Source of the DNA: Nocardia otitidiscaviarum NBRC 14405
GTDB taxonomy: Bacteria; Actinomycetota; Actinomycetes; Mycobacteriales; Mycobacteriaceae
Direction: 5' to 3'
Assembly (NCBI RefSeq): GCF_000308635.1
Contig: NZ_BAGD01000116.1
Span: 1 to 64,000 of the forward strand
DNA length: 64,000 nt
Of the stretch, positions 52,192 through 60,447 are shown piece by piece. The notes under the pieces are model-generated. The model was not told where the DNA came from, ran no database searches, and saw only the letters and a program-made list of their open reading frames with translations. Numbering within the stretch: the stretch's first letter is position 1; every line of letters begins with the position of its first letter. Both the position numbers and the translations under genes were made by a program.

Positions 52192-53415
52192 TCAGAGGTT
52201 GCCGCGGGCCTCCTGTTCGCGCTCGATGGCCTGGAAGAGGGCCTTGAAGTTGCCCTTGCCGAAGCCGAGGGAGCCGTGGCGTTCGATGAGTTCGAAGAAG
52301 ACGGTGGGGCGGTCGGTGACGGGTTTGCAGAAGATCTGGAGCAGGTAGCCGTCCTCGTCGCGGTCGACCAGGATGCCGCGACGCTGGAGTTCCTCCACGG
52401 GGACGCGGACGTGACCGATGCGGGCGCGCAGTTCCGGGTCCTCGTAGTAGGTGTCGGGCGTGGCGAGGAATTCGATGCCCTCGCGGCGCAGGCAGTCCAC
52501 GGCGGTGAGGATGTCATTGGTGGCCAGGGCGATGTGCTGGACGCCCGGGCCCTGGTAGAACTCCAGGTATTCGTCGATCTGGGAGCGCTTGGGGCCGTCG
52601 GCGGGTTCGTTGAGGGGGAACTTGACGCGGTGGTTGCCGTTGGCGACGACCTTGGACATGAGCGCCGAGTAGTCGGTGGCGATATCGTCGCCCACGAATT
52701 CGGCCATGTTCTCGAAACCCATGACGCGGCGGTAGAACTCGACCCACTCGTCCATGCGTCCGAGCTCCACGTTGCCGACCACGTGGTCGATGGCCTGGAA
52801 GAGGCGGCGCGGCGCGCCGGGGCGCGGTTCGTAACCGGAGGTGCGCGCGATATAGCCGGGCAGATAGGGGCCGGTGTAGCGGGAACGGTCGATCAGGGTG
52901 TGCCGGGTCTCGCCGTAGGTGGCGATGGCAGCGGCGCGCACCGTGCCGAATTCGTCTGTCTCGTCGTGCGGTTCGACCAGCACGGTCGCGCCCTGGGCGC
53001 GGGCGTGGGCGATGCAGCGGTCCACGTCCGGGACCTCGAGCGCGATGTCGACGATTCCGTCCCCGTGCCGATCATGGTGTGCCACCAGGGAACTCGCCGG
53101 ATCCACCGCCCCCTTGACGACGAATCGGACGCCACCGCTGCGCAGTACGTACGCCTTGTGGTCGCGGTTGCCGGTCTCGGGACCCGAGTACGCCTCCAAC
53201 CGCAGCCCGAAGGCGGATTCCAGATAGTGCGCGGCCTGGGTGGCGTTGCCCACCACCCACACGAGCGCGTCCCAGCCCAGCACCGGGAACGGGTCGGCGG
53301 CCGCGTCGTGGTCCACCAGACCGACGAGGCGACGCAATTCGTCCTCGGGCGGTGAGTCGGTGGCCGTGGGCCGATTCGGCGGTTGAACAGGTGCGGCGGT
53401 TGCCTCGATGCTCAT
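52192..53415 (-). CDS. hpd: 4-hydroxyphenylpyruvate dioxygenase
   Basis: Fe(II) enzyme of 407 residues converting 4-hydroxyphenylpyruvate to homogentisate in tyrosine breakdown. Two vicinal-oxygen-chelate domains are present. The iron ligands expected for the family are seen: His211 (IDHVVGN), His294 (VQHIALATNDI) and Glu375 (TVFFELIER). The C-terminal gate helix GFGKGNFKALFQAIEREQ is intact. It is divergent from an Lrp/AsnC regulator, which probably controls it. No homogentisate dioxygenase gene is nearby. Confidence 0.96.
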   Translation of the reverse strand: MSIEATAAPVQPPNRPTATDSPPEDELRRLVGLVDHDAAADPFPVLGWDALVWVVGNATQAAHYLESAFGLRLEAYSGPETGNRDHKAYVLRSGGVRFVVKGAVDPASSLVAHHDRHGDGIVDIALEVPDVDRCIAHARAQGATVLVEPHDETDEFGTVRAAAIATYGETRHTLIDRSRYTGPYLPGYIARTSGYEPRPGAPRRLFQAIDHVVGNVELGRMDEWVEFYRRVMGFENMAEFVGDDIATDYSALMSKVVANGNHRVKFPLNEPADGPKRSQIDEYLEFYQGPGVQHIALATNDILTAVDCLRREGIEFLATPDTYYEDPELRARIGHVRVPVEELQRRGILVDRDEDGYLLQIFCKPVTDRPTVFFELIERHGSLGFGKGNFKALFQAIEREQEARGNL

Positions 53416-53475
53416 GAATCCAGGAAAGGCCGACGGCCGCTGATGGGCAATATCGCCGATTTTCAGTAGACACCC

Positions 53476-53493
53476 TGGTGAATTGCGTCACCA
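53476..53493. promoter_or_regulatory. Dyad between hpd and the Lrp gene
   Basis: TGGTGA and TCACCA around 6 nt (ATTGCG) lie 60 bp upstream of hpd and 57 bp upstream of the Lrp gene, in the 134-bp divergent promoter region. A plausible Lrp/AsnC binding site by position and symmetry. Confidence 0.5.
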
Positions 53494-53549
53494 TCTTGCC
53501 GTTGGTGCTGGACAATTTGAATAGAACACCCTGCGAACGGAGATCCGCC

Positions 53550-54068
53550 ATGGCACGCACTCCCGCCAAGCTGGACGAGCTGGACCTGGCCATCCTCACC
53601 GCCATGCACGAGCATCAGAAGGCGGGCATCCTCGAGTTGTCCCGCCGTACTCGAGTGGCCCGCGCGACCGTGCAGTCACGCATCGCCCGGATGGAGGAGG
53701 CCGGGGTCATCGCCTCCTACGACCCCCAGATCGATGTCAGCGCAGCCGGTTTCGATGTGGAAGCCTTCGTCACCCTGGAGATCGCGCAGGGTGCGCTGGA
53801 GGCGGTGGCCGCCGATCTGGCCGCCATTCCCGGCGTGCTGGAGGCGTACGCCACCACCGGTTCCAGCGATGTGCTGTGCCGTATCGGCGCGGACTCCCAC
53901 GCCGGTCTGCAAACGGTGCTGCTGAGTATCGACCGCACCACCTCGGTGGTGCGGTCGCACAGCGTGATCGTGCTGTCCACGGTGGTGCCGCGCCGCACCC
54001 TGCCGCTGCTGCGCACCCTCACCCCCACCGCCACCAGCAAGGCCCCCGCCTACCGCAACGCGCACTGA
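53550..54068 (+). CDS. Lrp/AsnC-family transcriptional regulator
   Basis: Regulator of 172 residues. The start at 53,550 is chosen because GGAG lies before it and the family begins at about this point; the frame is open 24 codons further up. The helix-turn-helix is LDELDLAILTAMHEHQKAGI, followed by VARATVQSRIARMEEAGVI; the C-terminal RAM (ligand and oligomer) domain follows. Divergent transcription from hpd suggests control of tyrosine catabolism by an aromatic amino acid or keto acid; this is inference. Confidence 0.9.
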   Translation: MARTPAKLDELDLAILTAMHEHQKAGILELSRRTRVARATVQSRIARMEEAGVIASYDPQIDVSAAGFDVEAFVTLEIAQGALEAVAADLAAIPGVLEAYATTGSSDVLCRIGADSHAGLQTVLLSIDRTTSVVRSHSVIVLSTVVPRRTLPLLRTLTPTATSKAPAYRNAH

Positions 54069-54201
54069 GCGGCTGCGCGTCGAGCGCGGCCACCTGATCC
54101 ATGCCTCGCCTCCGGCAGCACAGCGACTCCGGCTCCCCGGTCGTGGACACTGATCACGCACCGTCTCCGCGTGGGCGGCGCGGCATTGCCGGGGCGGCTG
54201 G

Positions 54202-54849
54202 TCAGCGGCGGTGCAGGCGGGTGATGAGGCCGCGCACATGGGCCTCGGCGGCGGTGCGGGCCTGCGCGGTGTCGCCGGATTCGAGGGCCTCGAGGATGCG
54301 GCGGTGCTCGCGCAGGGCGGTACTGCGGTTGCGGTCGTGGCTCCACAGGTCGCCGCGGTAGAGGTGGGCCTGGGATTCGAGGCGGGCGAGTTCCTCGGCG
54401 AGGGTGGGGTTTCCGGCGCGGTCCCGGATGAAGGTGTGGAATTCCAGGTCCAGGGCGGTGTCGCGGGCCGGGTCGGCGTCACCGCGCAGGTTGTCCGCCT
54501 GGGCGTCGAGCATGCCGGTGAGTTTCACCAGGTCGGCTTCGGTCAGGCGGGAGGCGGCCTCGGCGGCGGCGAGACCGTCGAGCACCGCGCGCACGGCCAG
54601 CACATCGCGAATCCGAGCGTCGTCCACCACGGCCACCCGCGCCCCCGCGTGCGGGACGTTCACGGCCAGACCCTCGTAGATGAGCTGCTGCACGGCCTCG
54701 CGGACCGGGCTGCGGCTGACTCCGAGGCGACCGGACAGGGCGAGCACGCTCAGCGGCGCGCCCGGTTCCAGTTCACCGGAGAGCACCAGCTGCCGCAGTT
54801 GCCGGTGTACCGAGGGGCCGAGCAGGGCGGCGCTGGTGTCGTCGGCCAT
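54202..54849 (-). CDS. GntR-family regulator, FCD subfamily
   Basis: Regulator of 215 residues. The winged helix (LGVSRSPVREAVQQLIYEGL) is at the N-terminus and an FCD ligand-binding domain at the C-terminus, with the Asp/His residues that bind metal in this subfamily (EFHTFIRD, REHRRILEAL, AEAHVRGLI). It is the last gene of the importer and oxygenase operon (26 nt after the oxygenase), so it probably regulates that operon in response to its substrate. The palindrome at 58,773-58,801 is its most likely operator. Confidence 0.9.
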   Translation of the reverse strand: MADDTSAALLGPSVHRQLRQLVLSGELEPGAPLSVLALSGRLGVSRSPVREAVQQLIYEGLAVNVPHAGARVAVVDDARIRDVLAVRAVLDGLAAAEAASRLTEADLVKLTGMLDAQADNLRGDADPARDTALDLEFHTFIRDRAGNPTLAEELARLESQAHLYRGDLWSHDRNRSTALREHRRILEALESGDTAQARTAAEAHVRGLITRLHRR

Positions 54850-54875
54850 GGGTGTCCTTTCTCGCTGGCTCGAAA

Positions 54876-55865
54876 CTACATCCGCGGCCGGTAGTTGGCC
54901 CGCACCCGCTCGGCGAGGAAGTCGGCGGCGGTGACGGGCGGGTAGACGCCGCGCGGACCCTGGATGACAGCGTCGCGGTCGGCCTGCGCGAAATAGGCGA
55001 TGCTGTAGCGCTCACCCTGGTACTCGTCGCGGCCCGGACTGCGCACCCGATGGAAGTTGGAGGGCAACAGATCATCGCTCCAGCGGGTGAGCATATCGCC
55101 GATATTGCAGGTGATCAGCGAGGACGAGGGCGTGATGGAGGTCCATGCCTGTTCGCCCATCTCCTTGCCGGGGCAGACCTGGAGCCCGCCCTGCCCGTCG
55201 CGCTGGAACAGCAGGGTCAGGCAGTCGAAGTCGGTGTGCGCGCCCGCCCGCCAGCGACCGGGCACATCGCGCAGTTCCTCGGAGACGGCGAAGTAGTGCA
55301 GCAGCCGCAGGGTGCTCTGGTACTGCTCCGATTCCGGATCGTGCGCTGCGGTGAAGTGGTCGCGCGGCAGCCCGAGTCGATCGGCGAAACAGGACAGCAC
55401 CCGCATGGCCACGCTCCAGCACCGATGCTCGAAATCCAGGATGGCGGAGACGAATCCGGGCAGTTCGGCCTCGCTCGGCCACAAGCTCGCCATATGCGGT
55501 CGAGTGATCTGATAGGACTCCTTCTGGTCGGGCACGCCGATGGAGGGCCGCACCTGGCTCAGGCTCTCCCAGCCCGCATTGTCGGCCTTGACCAGCGGGT
55601 ACCGCGCCTTCACCGATTCCGGCAGCGCGAAGAAGGCCGCGGCGCGAGCGAAGGCGTCGTCCAGCTGCCACTGCGGGATACCGTGCCCGGAGAGCTGGAA
55701 GAAGCCGATCTCGGTGGCGGCGGTCCACAGCTGTTCGGTGATCTCGGCGCGACGGTTCTCGAAGTCGGTGAGGTCGATGACGCGGATCTCGCGGGCGGTC
55801 TCCGCGCCCAGTCCGCCCATGCGCTTCTCGCGGTCGACTTCGGACAGGTCGTATCCGGTTGTCAT
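54876..55865 (-). CDS. Isopenicillin-N-synthase-family Fe(II)/2-oxoglutarate oxygenase
   Basis: Oxygenase of 329 residues. The DIOX_N part contains EIGFFQLSGHGI; the jelly-roll part has the iron facial triad His210-x-Asp212 (AHTDFD) and His272 (NFHRV), and the co-substrate Arg286-x-Ser288 (RYS). It would therefore hydroxylate or demethylate a small substrate, with 2-oxoglutarate presumably split to succinate. It lies in one operon with an ABC importer and a GntR regulator and near an amidohydrolase, so it probably acts on the imported compound. It is not near any beta-lactam gene, and a role in penicillin synthesis is not suggested. Confidence 0.88.
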   Translation of the reverse strand: MTTGYDLSEVDREKRMGGLGAETAREIRVIDLTDFENRRAEITEQLWTAATEIGFFQLSGHGIPQWQLDDAFARAAAFFALPESVKARYPLVKADNAGWESLSQVRPSIGVPDQKESYQITRPHMASLWPSEAELPGFVSAILDFEHRCWSVAMRVLSCFADRLGLPRDHFTAAHDPESEQYQSTLRLLHYFAVSEELRDVPGRWRAGAHTDFDCLTLLFQRDGQGGLQVCPGKEMGEQAWTSITPSSSLITCNIGDMLTRWSDDLLPSNFHRVRSPGRDEYQGERYSIAYFAQADRDAVIQGPRGVYPPVTAADFLAERVRANYRPRM

Positions 55866-55884
55866 GGTTGCCCTTTCGATCAGC

Positions 55885-57051
55885 TCAGTCGGTGGCCGCG
55901 ATGCCGCGGTCCAGGAATTCGGTGGTGATCAGGTCGGCGGCGGTCAGGGTGGTGGGCACGTTCGCGCCGCCGCGGCGCAGGATGGGGGCGAATTCGTCGA
56001 TGACCCGCTGCACCCGCGCGGGATCGAAACTGCCGACGACGCCGTCGGTGTCATTGCCGATCAGTCCGTTGTCGATGAGCGCCCGGGAACCGAAGGCGGC
56101 GAGTTCGGCGCTGTAGGGACCGAAATTGGCGCTCTTGTCGACCACATCGACGACCACCTCGTTCACGTGGCTGGGATCGGCGCGGAAATCGGCTGTGGCC
56201 CTTTGGATCATGGGAACCAGGCGGCGCAGGCAGGGGCGCAGTTCGTCGAGTTTGTCGGCGCGCACGTTCACGGTGCGGGCGTAGCCCTCGTAGCCGACGT
56301 CGCGCAACAGCTGGTAGGCCACCGGCTTGTTCCAGGCCCGCACCTCGTGCTCGTAGACGTAGGGTTCGGAATTGGCGAAGCCCTGCTGGGCGAAGGACGG
56401 ATCGGCGACGAAGCGCGACGGCGAATTGTCGTAGGAGGCGTCGATCTGCTCGGCCCGCACCAGCCCGCGCGCCACCAGCCAGTCCGGGTACAGCTGTCCC
56501 TGCGAAACCACGATGGGCGCACCGGATGCGCCGATATCGGCGATGCCCCGCCAGTCCGGGTGCGTCGCCGGATCCCACATGAGCAGCTGCGGGCTGTAGC
56601 GCAGCAGGGTGGCGACACCGATCAGCGGCTGCTGTCCGGCCGCGGCGATGGCGTGTTCGGAGTGCGCCAGGCCCAGGGTGATGGAGTCGTCGACGTACAT
56701 CTGGGAGGGCACGGTCTGGAAGCCGATGGCCGGGCCGCCCGCGCGGATCTCCAGGTCCACGCCGGTGTCCTTGCCGTACACCACCAGCGGGCCGGTGACC
56801 CTGTTGTTGTCGGAGTCCACGCGGTAGCCGGGTCCGAGCAGGCCGAAGATGGGGCCGGAATCGGTTTCGGGTTCCCACTGGAGTTGGACGACGACGGTGT
56901 CGGGGCAGGTTCCGGCCAACCGCTGTTCGGCTGGGGCCGAGGGCAATTCGACGGCGGTAGTGTCGATTTCGGTGCCGGAGCAGGCGGCGAGGGTCACAAC
57001 CGCGAGGGCGGTCAGCGCGGCCACGCGGGCACGGCGAAGACAGGTGTGCAT
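55885..57051 (-). CDS. ABC importer substrate-binding lipoprotein, NMT1/THI5-like
   Basis: Extracellular binding protein of 388 residues. The signal peptide ends in the lipobox LAAC, so it is lipid-anchored. The segment starting VVVQLQWEPETDSG resembles the start of NMT1/THI5/SsuA-type binding proteins, which bind pyrimidine precursors, taurine, nitrate and similar small anionic or heterocyclic compounds. The open frame runs on upstream, but the ATG at 57,051 gives the signal peptide. It lies 26 nt after the permease gene and 19 nt before the oxygenase gene. Confidence 0.87.
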   Translation of the reverse strand: MHTCLRRARVAALTALAVVTLAACSGTEIDTTAVELPSAPAEQRLAGTCPDTVVVQLQWEPETDSGPIFGLLGPGYRVDSDNNRVTGPLVVYGKDTGVDLEIRAGGPAIGFQTVPSQMYVDDSITLGLAHSEHAIAAAGQQPLIGVATLLRYSPQLLMWDPATHPDWRGIADIGASGAPIVVSQGQLYPDWLVARGLVRAEQIDASYDNSPSRFVADPSFAQQGFANSEPYVYEHEVRAWNKPVAYQLLRDVGYEGYARTVNVRADKLDELRPCLRRLVPMIQRATADFRADPSHVNEVVVDVVDKSANFGPYSAELAAFGSRALIDNGLIGNDTDGVVGSFDPARVQRVIDEFAPILRRGGANVPTTLTAADLITTEFLDRGIAATD

Positions 57052-57077
57052 GGGTTCTCCACAGGTGAGGATGGAAT

Positions 57078-57899
57078 TCAGCGACCGGAGGCGTGCCAGC
57101 GGCCGACCGTGAGACGTTGCGCGGCGGTGCAGAGGGCGAAGACGGCGACGCCGAAGAGGGCGGCGAGCAGCAGTGCGGCGAGCAGGTCCTCCGATTGCAG
57201 CCGCGCCCGATAGGTGTCGAGCAGGGTGCCGATGCCCGGCTGCCCCTTGGCGAAGAACATGTCGCCGATGATCGCGCCGGTCACCGCGAGTCCGGCGGCG
57301 GTGCGCAGGCTGGTGAGGATGGAGGGCAGCGCGGCGGGCAGTTCCAGCGACAGCAGGCGGCGCAGCCGAGTGGCCCGGCCGAGGGTGAACAGTTCGCGCA
57401 GGTTGGCGTCCACGGACTGGATGCCGAACAGGGTCATGGCGATGATCGGGTGCACGGCGATGAGTACGCAGACGATGGTCCGGGCGGACATGCCGTAGCC
57501 GAACCACAGGCCGATGAGCGGCACCACGGCCAGCACCGGAATGGCCTGGAGCACAACGGCGTACGGGTACACCACGCGCTCGATCGCCCGGGCCTGGCTC
57601 ATCAGCACCCCGATGGCGACGCCCAGGACCGCGGCGACCAGCAGCCCGACCAGGGCCACCCGCGCGGTCACCGCGAGTGCCCGCAGCATGGGCTCGACGG
57701 TGGCCGGGTCCAGCAGCGATTCGGTGAGCACGGCGTGCGGCGGCGGCAGCAGGAAGCGCCGCTCGGGAGCGAGCAGCAGCAGCGATACCGCGTACCACGC
57801 CCCGAGGGCGAGGCCGACGCACACCACCGGCACCAGGGCCTTGGCGAGCAGGGGACGGACGGTCGAGCGGGTCGGCGCGCCCAGCGTGCGGGTGGCCAT
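57078..57899 (-). CDS. ABC importer permease
   Basis: Inner-membrane permease of 273 residues, with about six membrane helices and the BPD-transp-1 EAA-type loop near residues 185-205 (LGRATRLRRLLSLELPAALP). The ATG overlaps the ATPase stop (TGATG), so the two are translationally coupled. Of the SsuC/TauC/nitrate type. With the ATPase and binding protein it makes a complete importer. Confidence 0.93.
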   Translation of the reverse strand: MATRTLGAPTRSTVRPLLAKALVPVVCVGLALGAWYAVSLLLLAPERRFLLPPPHAVLTESLLDPATVEPMLRALAVTARVALVGLLVAAVLGVAIGVLMSQARAIERVVYPYAVVLQAIPVLAVVPLIGLWFGYGMSARTIVCVLIAVHPIIAMTLFGIQSVDANLRELFTLGRATRLRRLLSLELPAALPSILTSLRTAAGLAVTGAIIGDMFFAKGQPGIGTLLDTYRARLQSEDLLAALLLAALFGVAVFALCTAAQRLTVGRWHASGR

Positions 57900-58729
57900 C
57901 AGCAGGCCGCCCGCAGCGAGCTGGAGACCTGGGCGACCAGGCCGGTGAAGGCGCTGTCGAACCGCAGGTCCCGGTCGCGCGGGTACGGCAGGTCGATATC
58001 GATCACTTCGTGTACGCGCCCGGGCCGGGCGGACATGACCACCACGCGCCGCGCCAGGAAGACCGCCTCGGAGACGGAGTGGGTGATGAACAGGGCCGTG
58101 AAGACGTTGTCGCGGTAGAGCCGCAACAGTTCCTCCTGCATGCTCAGCCGGGTGATCTCGTCGAGCGCGCCGAAAGGTTCGTCGAGCAGCAGCAGGCTCG
58201 GTTCCAAAGCCAGTGCGCGGGCGAGGGATACGCGCATACGCATACCGCCGGAGAGCTGGCCGGGGAGTGTGCCCGCGAAATCGGCCAGGCCGACCGCCGC
58301 CAGGGCGCGGGTGGCGCGGGCCCGGCGGGTGCCGCGGTCGACGCCGCGCAGTTCGGCGGCGAGTTCGACATTGCGCAGCACCCGCCGCCACGGCAGCAGG
58401 GTGGCCTCCTGGAAGATGAAGCCGACCGAATCCGTCTGGACCGCAATACTTCCCGATGTCGGTTGCTCCAATCCCGCGGCCAGGCGCAGCAGTGTCGACT
58501 TACCGCAGCCGGAAGGCCCCACCACGGCGACGAATTCGCCGCGCCGGACCTCCAGATCGATATCGGTGAGGGCGACGATATCGCCGGAGCCCTGGCCGTC
58601 GTAGCGCTTGCCCACCCCCGTGCAGGTGATTTCCGGAACCGGTGCGAGCGGCTCGGTGACCGAGCGCCGCTCGGTGTTCGGGGCGGTTCCGGTGTCGCGC
58701 ACCGTGTCGTAGAGCACCACCGCGCTCAC
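57899..58729 (-). CDS. ABC importer ATP-binding protein
   Basis: ATPase of 276 residues. Walker A is GPSGCGKST, the signature is LSGGM, Walker B is LLLLDEPFGALD, and the switch is THS. It is of the SsuB/TauB/ThiZ type that powers import of small organic compounds. First gene of the operon; the dyads just upstream probably control it. Confidence 0.95.
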   Translation of the reverse strand: MSAVVLYDTVRDTGTAPNTERRSVTEPLAPVPEITCTGVGKRYDGQGSGDIVALTDIDLEVRRGEFVAVVGPSGCGKSTLLRLAAGLEQPTSGSIAVQTDSVGFIFQEATLLPWRRVLRNVELAAELRGVDRGTRRARATRALAAVGLADFAGTLPGQLSGGMRMRVSLARALALEPSLLLLDEPFGALDEITRLSMQEELLRLYRDNVFTALFITHSVSEAVFLARRVVVMSARPGRVHEVIDIDLPYPRDRDLRFDSAFTGLVAQVSSSLRAAC

Positions 58730-58744
58730 CTTCTTTCGATGATC

Positions 58745-58801
58745 TTGCGTGCAATCAAAGCGTCCATATCAGTTTGATCGCACATAATTACGTGCAATTG
58801 A
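58745..58801. promoter_or_regulatory. Repeated operator elements before the importer operon
   Basis: Three related elements of the type TTGATnGCACryAA: on the minus strand at 58,745-58,759, on the plus strand at 58,773-58,787 and on the minus strand at 58,788-58,801. The last two face each other and form a 29-bp imperfect inverted repeat. They fill the 97-bp gap upstream of the ATPase gene, a locally AT-rich patch. Likely target of the GntR regulator in the operon. Confidence 0.62.
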
Positions 58802-58826
58802 TGTCTTGTTTCGCAGTTGTTAACTG

Positions 58827-60191
58827 TTATTGCATGTCAAGCAGCAGCTTGGTCAGGGCCGGTTCGTCGATGCGCGTACTGCGCCCGTCGCGCAGCACCG
58901 CCTCACCGTCCACCCAGACGGTGTCCACCACCCGCGGCGAGGCGGTGGTCAGCACGGTCGCCCCGGGATCGCGGACCGGCAGGCAGGCGAAGTCCCGGTC
59001 GAAGCGCAGCAGGGTCAGGTCCGCGCGGTCCCCCACCGCGATTCCGACCGGACCATCCGAACCGCCCAGGGCGGCAGCGGCACCGCGGGTGGCCATCCGC
59101 ATCATGTCGTCGAAGCCGAGCAGATCGGCGCGTGCGTGCGTGACCCGCTGCAGGTACGCGCCCATGCGCAGCGCCAACAGCATGTCCTGGGTGTCATTGC
59201 TGGCCGCGCCGTCCACGCCCAACCCGACACCGATGCCCGCGGCCAGCATGGCGGGGATCGGCGCTACCCCGCTGCCCAGCCGCATATTGCTGAGCGGGTT
59301 GTACGACACCGCGACACCGCGCTCGGCGAACAGCCCGCGGCCGTACTCGTCGAGGTGACAGCAGTGCACCGCGAGGGTGCGCGGCCCCAGCAGGCCGCCG
59401 CGATCCAGATAGTCGACCGCCGAGCAGGACGCGTGCGCACGGCACATGTCCTCGTCGGTGCGGGTCTCCAGCAGATGGATGGAGATGGTCTTGCCGGTGC
59501 GATCGGCGTAGTCGCGCACGGCGGCCATCCCCTCGGGGGTGAGGCAGCGCGGATTCGGCACGGCGAGCGCGGTCGTGACCCGCGTGTCCGCGAGCCTCGC
59601 GTCGAGCGTGTCGATGTGCGCGAAGACCTCCGAAAGCGGTTGCAACAGGCGTGGATCCATACCCCAGCGGCGGGAGGCGTCGGCCCGGTCGGCCAGGCCC
59701 CGGCCGAAGACCACGCGAATGCCCAGCTCGTGCAGGGCGCGCAGGGCCGCGTCGTGTACGGCCGCCGAGGGATTCGGCCACATGTGCTCGACCACGGTGG
59801 TGACACCGCCGCGCAGCAGTTCCAGACCGCCCGCGAGGGCGGCGGCATAGGTCTGCTCGGGCGTGGCCGCCACCGTGAATTCGCCTACGCAGTGCAACCA
59901 TTCGAGCAGCGGCAGCCCCTCCCCCGCACCGCGCAACACGGACTGCTGGAGGTGGGTGTGAGTGTTGACGAAACCCGGGATCAGGTGGCCGCCGCTAGCG
60001 TCGACCGTGGGAAGCGACCGGCCCGCACCGGCTTTCGGCCCGATGGCGGTGATACGGCCGTGCTCGACGACCACATCCTGTCCCGACGTCCACCGAGGCC
60101 CCCCGACGGTCGCGGTGTAGACGGTGACATCGCCGATCACGACACTGTCGTTCACAACGTTGCCCGAGGCGGCTGCTGACTGCGGCACCAT
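58827..60191 (-). CDS. Amidohydrolase of the cytosine/8-oxoguanine deaminase type
   Basis: Metal-dependent hydrolase of 454 residues. The ligands of the subgroup are all visible: His78 and His80 (NTHTHLQQS), His239 with Glu242 (IHLLET), His279 (HCCHLD) and Asp327 (GVDGAASND). The N-terminal small beta-domain is present. Close families are 8-oxoguanine deaminase, atrazine/melamine chlorohydrolases and 5-methylthioadenosine deaminase, so deamination of a nitrogen heterocycle is likely; the exact substrate is not readable. It is encoded just before the importer operon, in the same direction, and probably acts on the same class of compound. Confidence 0.88.
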   Translation of the reverse strand: MVPQSAAASGNVVNDSVVIGDVTVYTATVGGPRWTSGQDVVVEHGRITAIGPKAGAGRSLPTVDASGGHLIPGFVNTHTHLQQSVLRGAGEGLPLLEWLHCVGEFTVAATPEQTYAAALAGGLELLRGGVTTVVEHMWPNPSAAVHDAALRALHELGIRVVFGRGLADRADASRRWGMDPRLLQPLSEVFAHIDTLDARLADTRVTTALAVPNPRCLTPEGMAAVRDYADRTGKTISIHLLETRTDEDMCRAHASCSAVDYLDRGGLLGPRTLAVHCCHLDEYGRGLFAERGVAVSYNPLSNMRLGSGVAPIPAMLAAGIGVGLGVDGAASNDTQDMLLALRMGAYLQRVTHARADLLGFDDMMRMATRGAAAALGGSDGPVGIAVGDRADLTLLRFDRDFACLPVRDPGATVLTTASPRVVDTVWVDGEAVLRDGRSTRIDEPALTKLLLDMQ

Positions 60192-60447
60192 GCGGCATTC
60201 CTCTCGAAATGCGGCTGGTTCGCCCGCCCCGATCCGGGCGGTGCACCGCGTCCGTTGCAGCCATGAACGTGGTGCCCGAAAGCCTAACGGCGCGCTGTTT
60301 CCGCCGGGTTAAGGCTGCCGTCTGCGCGTCGAGGACTTCGCCGCACATCCGCTGTCCCGGCCAGCGAGCTCGCACGGTCGACCGCAATCCGCCCGGGGCA
60401 CGTGAAGGATTGGAACCAGCCGCGCCGAGAGGGTGACCGGGAGCGCG

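Noticed and set aside
54876..55865. Isopenicillin N synthase and a beta-lactam cluster
   Set aside because: No ACV synthetase or other beta-lactam gene is present, and the neighbourhood is an importer and deaminase. Only the fold family is shared.
60192..60447. A gene or regulatory RNA in the gap between the amidohydrolase and HTH_42 genes
   Set aside because: No frame with a ribosome-binding site, no convincing hairpin and no recognisable riboswitch was seen.
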